A DNA stretch of 16,162 bases from Caryophanales bacterium (GTDB lineage: Bacteria > Bacillota_I > Bacilli_A > RFN20 > CAG-826): contig JAQYER010000091.1 of NCBI GenBank assembly GCA_028723545.1, positions 1-16,162 on the forward strand, in the 5' to 3' direction. Under the pieces are notes generated by a model that was given only the letters and a program-made list of their open reading frames with translations, was not told the origin of the DNA and made no database searches. Below are positions 14,773 to 16,162 of the stretch, in pieces. Every line of letters begins with the position of its first letter. Position 1 is the first letter of the stretch. Made by a program: the position numbers and the translations under genes.

Positions 14773-15411
14773 ATGAATACACCTACAAAAATTACTGTTT
14801 CAAGAATTGTTATGATTGTCTTCATGCTTATTTCATTATTCGTTTTATCATTCATTGATTTGAATAATGGAACAGCATTATATTTAGGAAATTCAAATAT
14901 TTATTTAGTCGATTTTATCGTAATGATTTTATTTGTTATTGGCTCATTTACTGATTTCCTTGACGGATATTTAGCAAGAAAAAATAATCAAGTAACTGAT
15001 TTAGGAAAATTTTTAGACCCAATTGCGGATAAAATGCTTGTTGATGGAATATTAATTTATTTATTAGGATCAACAATTAATACTCCTCATTCATCAATTA
15101 CTCCAATCGCTATTTATTGTGTAATCATTATGATTATTCGCGATTTAATTGTGGATGCAATTAGATTAATGGCGGTTAGAAAAAATAAAGTAATTGCCGC
15201 TAATATATTTGGTAAAGCAAAAACAGTGTTACAAATGATTGCGATTCCAGCTTTATTATTAAATGACTGGCCATTTTCTTATTTTTCAAGTTCATGGAAC
15301 CCATTATTTAAACCATCAAATATTCTTTTATATTTAGCAACTTTGATGTCATTAATTTCTGGAATTATTTATTTTGTTCAAAACAAAAACGTCCTAAAAG
15401 AAGGAAAATAA
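14773..15411 (+). CDS. pgsA: PgsA, phosphatidylglycerophosphate synthase
   Basis: A membrane enzyme that joins CDP-diacylglycerol and glycerol-3-phosphate, the first committed step to phosphatidylglycerol. It has 212 aa with several hydrophobic helices. The CDP-alcohol phosphatidyltransferase motif is complete: D61, D64-G65, A68-R69, G78, D82 and D86 (DFLDGYLARKNNQVTDLGKF, then LDPIADK). The start TPTKITVSRI is typical for PgsA. The ribosome site AGGAG (14761-14765) lies just after rnpB. Within this window the order pgsA-cinA-recA matches Bacillus, which supports PgsA over other CDP-alcohol transferases. Confidence 0.95.
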   Translation: MNTPTKITVSRIVMIVFMLISLFVLSFIDLNNGTALYLGNSNIYLVDFIVMILFVIGSFTDFLDGYLARKNNQVTDLGKFLDPIADKMLVDGILIYLLGSTINTPHSSITPIAIYCVIIMIIRDLIVDAIRLMAVRKNKVIAANIFGKAKTVLQMIAIPALLLNDWPFSYFSSSWNPLFKPSNILLYLATLMSLISGIIYFVQNKNVLKEGK

Positions 15412-15415
15412 TGTT

Positions 15416-15880
15416 ATGGAAATAAGTGAAATATTTAAAAAATTAGAAGAAAAAGGGTTAACATTTGGTTCAATTGAATCAATGACTGGTGGACTATTCG
15501 CTACAACGATTACTAATGTTTCAGGCGCTTCAAAAGTTTACAAAGGTTCAATTATCACATATACAAGTGAAGAAAAAATTAATATCGTTGGTGTTAATAA
15601 AGAAACAATTGATAAAGAAACAGTTGTGTCTTCAAAAGTCGCTCAAGAAATGGCAATGAATGGTCAAAAATTATTAAATGTTGATATTTGTTTATCGATA
15701 ACTGGAAATGCTGGGCCAACTGTTGAAAAAGGGAATAAACAAGTTGGAGAAGCATATATTGGAATTTGTTTTAAAGGAGTAACAGCGGTCGCATCATTTT
15801 TATTCAAAGGTGACCGAAACCAAATTCGCGCCAGCGCGTGCAAACAAATGATTGACATATTAGAAACTTTTGCAAAATAA
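15416..15880 (+). CDS. cinA: CinA C-terminal domain protein (PncC-type nicotinamide-nucleotide amidase)
   Basis: A 154-residue stand-alone version of the C-terminal CinA domain, which deamidates nicotinamide mononucleotide to nicotinate mononucleotide in NAD recycling. The active-site block is IESMTGGLFATTITN (S22, T24, GG25-26), then TYTSEEK (Y49, K54), VSSKVAQEMA and ITGNAGP. The usual ESCTGG cysteine is a methionine here. The N-terminal COG1058 (MoCF-like) domain of full CinA (about 410 aa) is absent, and there is no trace of it in the 4 bases to pgsA. The gene precedes recA as full-length cinA does in other Firmicutes, so the product is probably cinA that has lost its first domain. The symbol pncC would also be reasonable. 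Confidence 0.9.
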   Translation: MEISEIFKKLEEKGLTFGSIESMTGGLFATTITNVSGASKVYKGSIITYTSEEKINIVGVNKETIDKETVVSSKVAQEMAMNGQKLLNVDICLSITGNAGPTVEKGNKQVGEAYIGICFKGVTAVASFLFKGDRNQIRASACKQMIDILETFAK

Positions 15881-15898
15881 ATGACAAATTAATTTAAT
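15870..15898 (+). promoter_or_regulatory. Possible recA promoter, no SOS box
   Basis: TTGCAA (15870-15875) and TTTAAT (15893-15898) are 17 bases apart, giving a start near 15905 and a short leader with AAAGGAGG. No Bacillus-type LexA box (CGAAC-N4-GTTCG) is visible in 15850-15931. Confidence 0.5.
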
Positions 15899-15931
15899 AA
15901 ATACCTATTAATATATAAAGGAGGCAAAATT

Positions 15932-16162
15932 ATGGCCAAAGAACAAAAGAAAAGTTTAGAAGAAACATTAAAAGAAATTGAAAAAACATATGGAAAAGGT
16001 TCAGTAATGAAACTTGGTGATCGTCCACAAGTTGATGTTGATGTAATTCCTTCTGGTTCAATTTTATTAGATGCCGCATTAGGAGTAGGTGGATATCCAA
16101 AAGGACGTATTGTTGAAATTTATGGTCCTGAATCAAGTGGTAAAACTACTTTAGCGTTACAT
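15932..16162 (+). CDS. recA: RecA, recombinase (3' part missing)
   Basis: The first 77 codons of RecA, the strand-exchange protein of homologous recombination; the gene runs off the window end. The N-terminal helix ([20 protein letters not shown]) precedes GKGSVMKLG, then [20 protein letters not shown] and the Walker A motif GPESSGKTT at about 66-74, all diagnostic. A very strong ribosome site AAAGGAGG (15918-15924) precedes the ATG. It follows cinA after 51 bases that may hold its own promoter. RecA and RecU in one window suggest a functional homologous recombination pathway despite genome reduction. Confidence 0.97.
   Translation, partial: MAKEQKKSLEETLKEIEKTYGKGSVMKLGDRPQVDVDVIPSGSILLDAALGVGGYPKGRIVEIYGPESSGKTTLALH

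Noticed and set aside
1..16162. CRISPR arrays, insertion sequences, prophage, tRNA genes, toxin-antitoxin or defence systems
   Set aside because: I read both strands and saw no spaced direct repeats, transposase, integrase, tRNA-like cloverleaf or defence gene. The content is housekeeping.

Overview
The window is an AT-rich, densely packed, chromosomal housekeeping segment from a low-GC Gram-positive bacterium of the Bacilli/Erysipelotrichia/Acholeplasma type. The evidence is the gene content (sufCDSUB with SufU, RecU, DnaD, GpsB, a type-B-like RNase P RNA, an ECF-type RibU), the strong AGGAGG-like ribosome sites, the many ATGA/TAATG overlaps between genes, and the AT-biased codons. TGA is used as a stop (mnmG, the small membrane protein before cmk) and Trp is TGG, so this is code 11, not the Mycoplasma/Spiroplasma code 4. 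Several proteins are shorter than usual (SufD, Cca, CinA), which suggests a reduced genome. An uncultured gut Bacilli lineage would fit, but I cannot assign a genus.

Layout. (1) 2-6675, plus strand: the end of sufC, then sufD, sufS, sufU, sufB, mnmG and rsmG with overlaps or gaps of a few bases, apparently one transcription unit for Fe-S cluster assembly and RNA modification. (2) 6656-7656: a promoter, an FMN riboswitch with terminator, the riboflavin transporter gene ribU, and a hairpin that can terminate from both sides. (3) 7675-7845, minus: a small [4Fe-4S] ferredoxin. (4) 8009-10331, plus: an unknown C-terminally anchored membrane protein, cmk and der, coupled by overlaps. (5) 10379-10680: HU and its terminator. 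(6) 10681-12631, plus: a C-terminally truncated cca-type gene, dnaD, nth. (7) 12619-13949, minus: recU and a DEDDh exonuclease, convergent with nth. (8) 14013-16162, plus: gpsB, rnpB, pgsA, the C-terminal-domain-only cinA, and the start of recA.

From recall of the Bacillus subtilis map, the order ribU-fer-cmk-der-hup, then cca-dnaD-nth / recU (convergent)-gpsB-rnpB, then pgsA-cinA-recA, is a shortened version of the Bacillus order with many genes removed. Among the missing genes is ponA, the usual partner of recU; an exonuclease gene sits on the other side of recU.

I see no CRISPR array, insertion sequence, prophage, tRNA or toxin-antitoxin system, and nothing that looks like a new multigene system. 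The most notable points are: a cca gene that lacks its C-terminal half and seems to carry a +1 frame disruption just before dnaD; an rnpB gene squeezed between two coding genes with almost no flanking sequence; a riboswitch whose antiterminator, terminator and ribosome site can be traced base by base; and two genes whose ATG directly follows a terminator U-tract.
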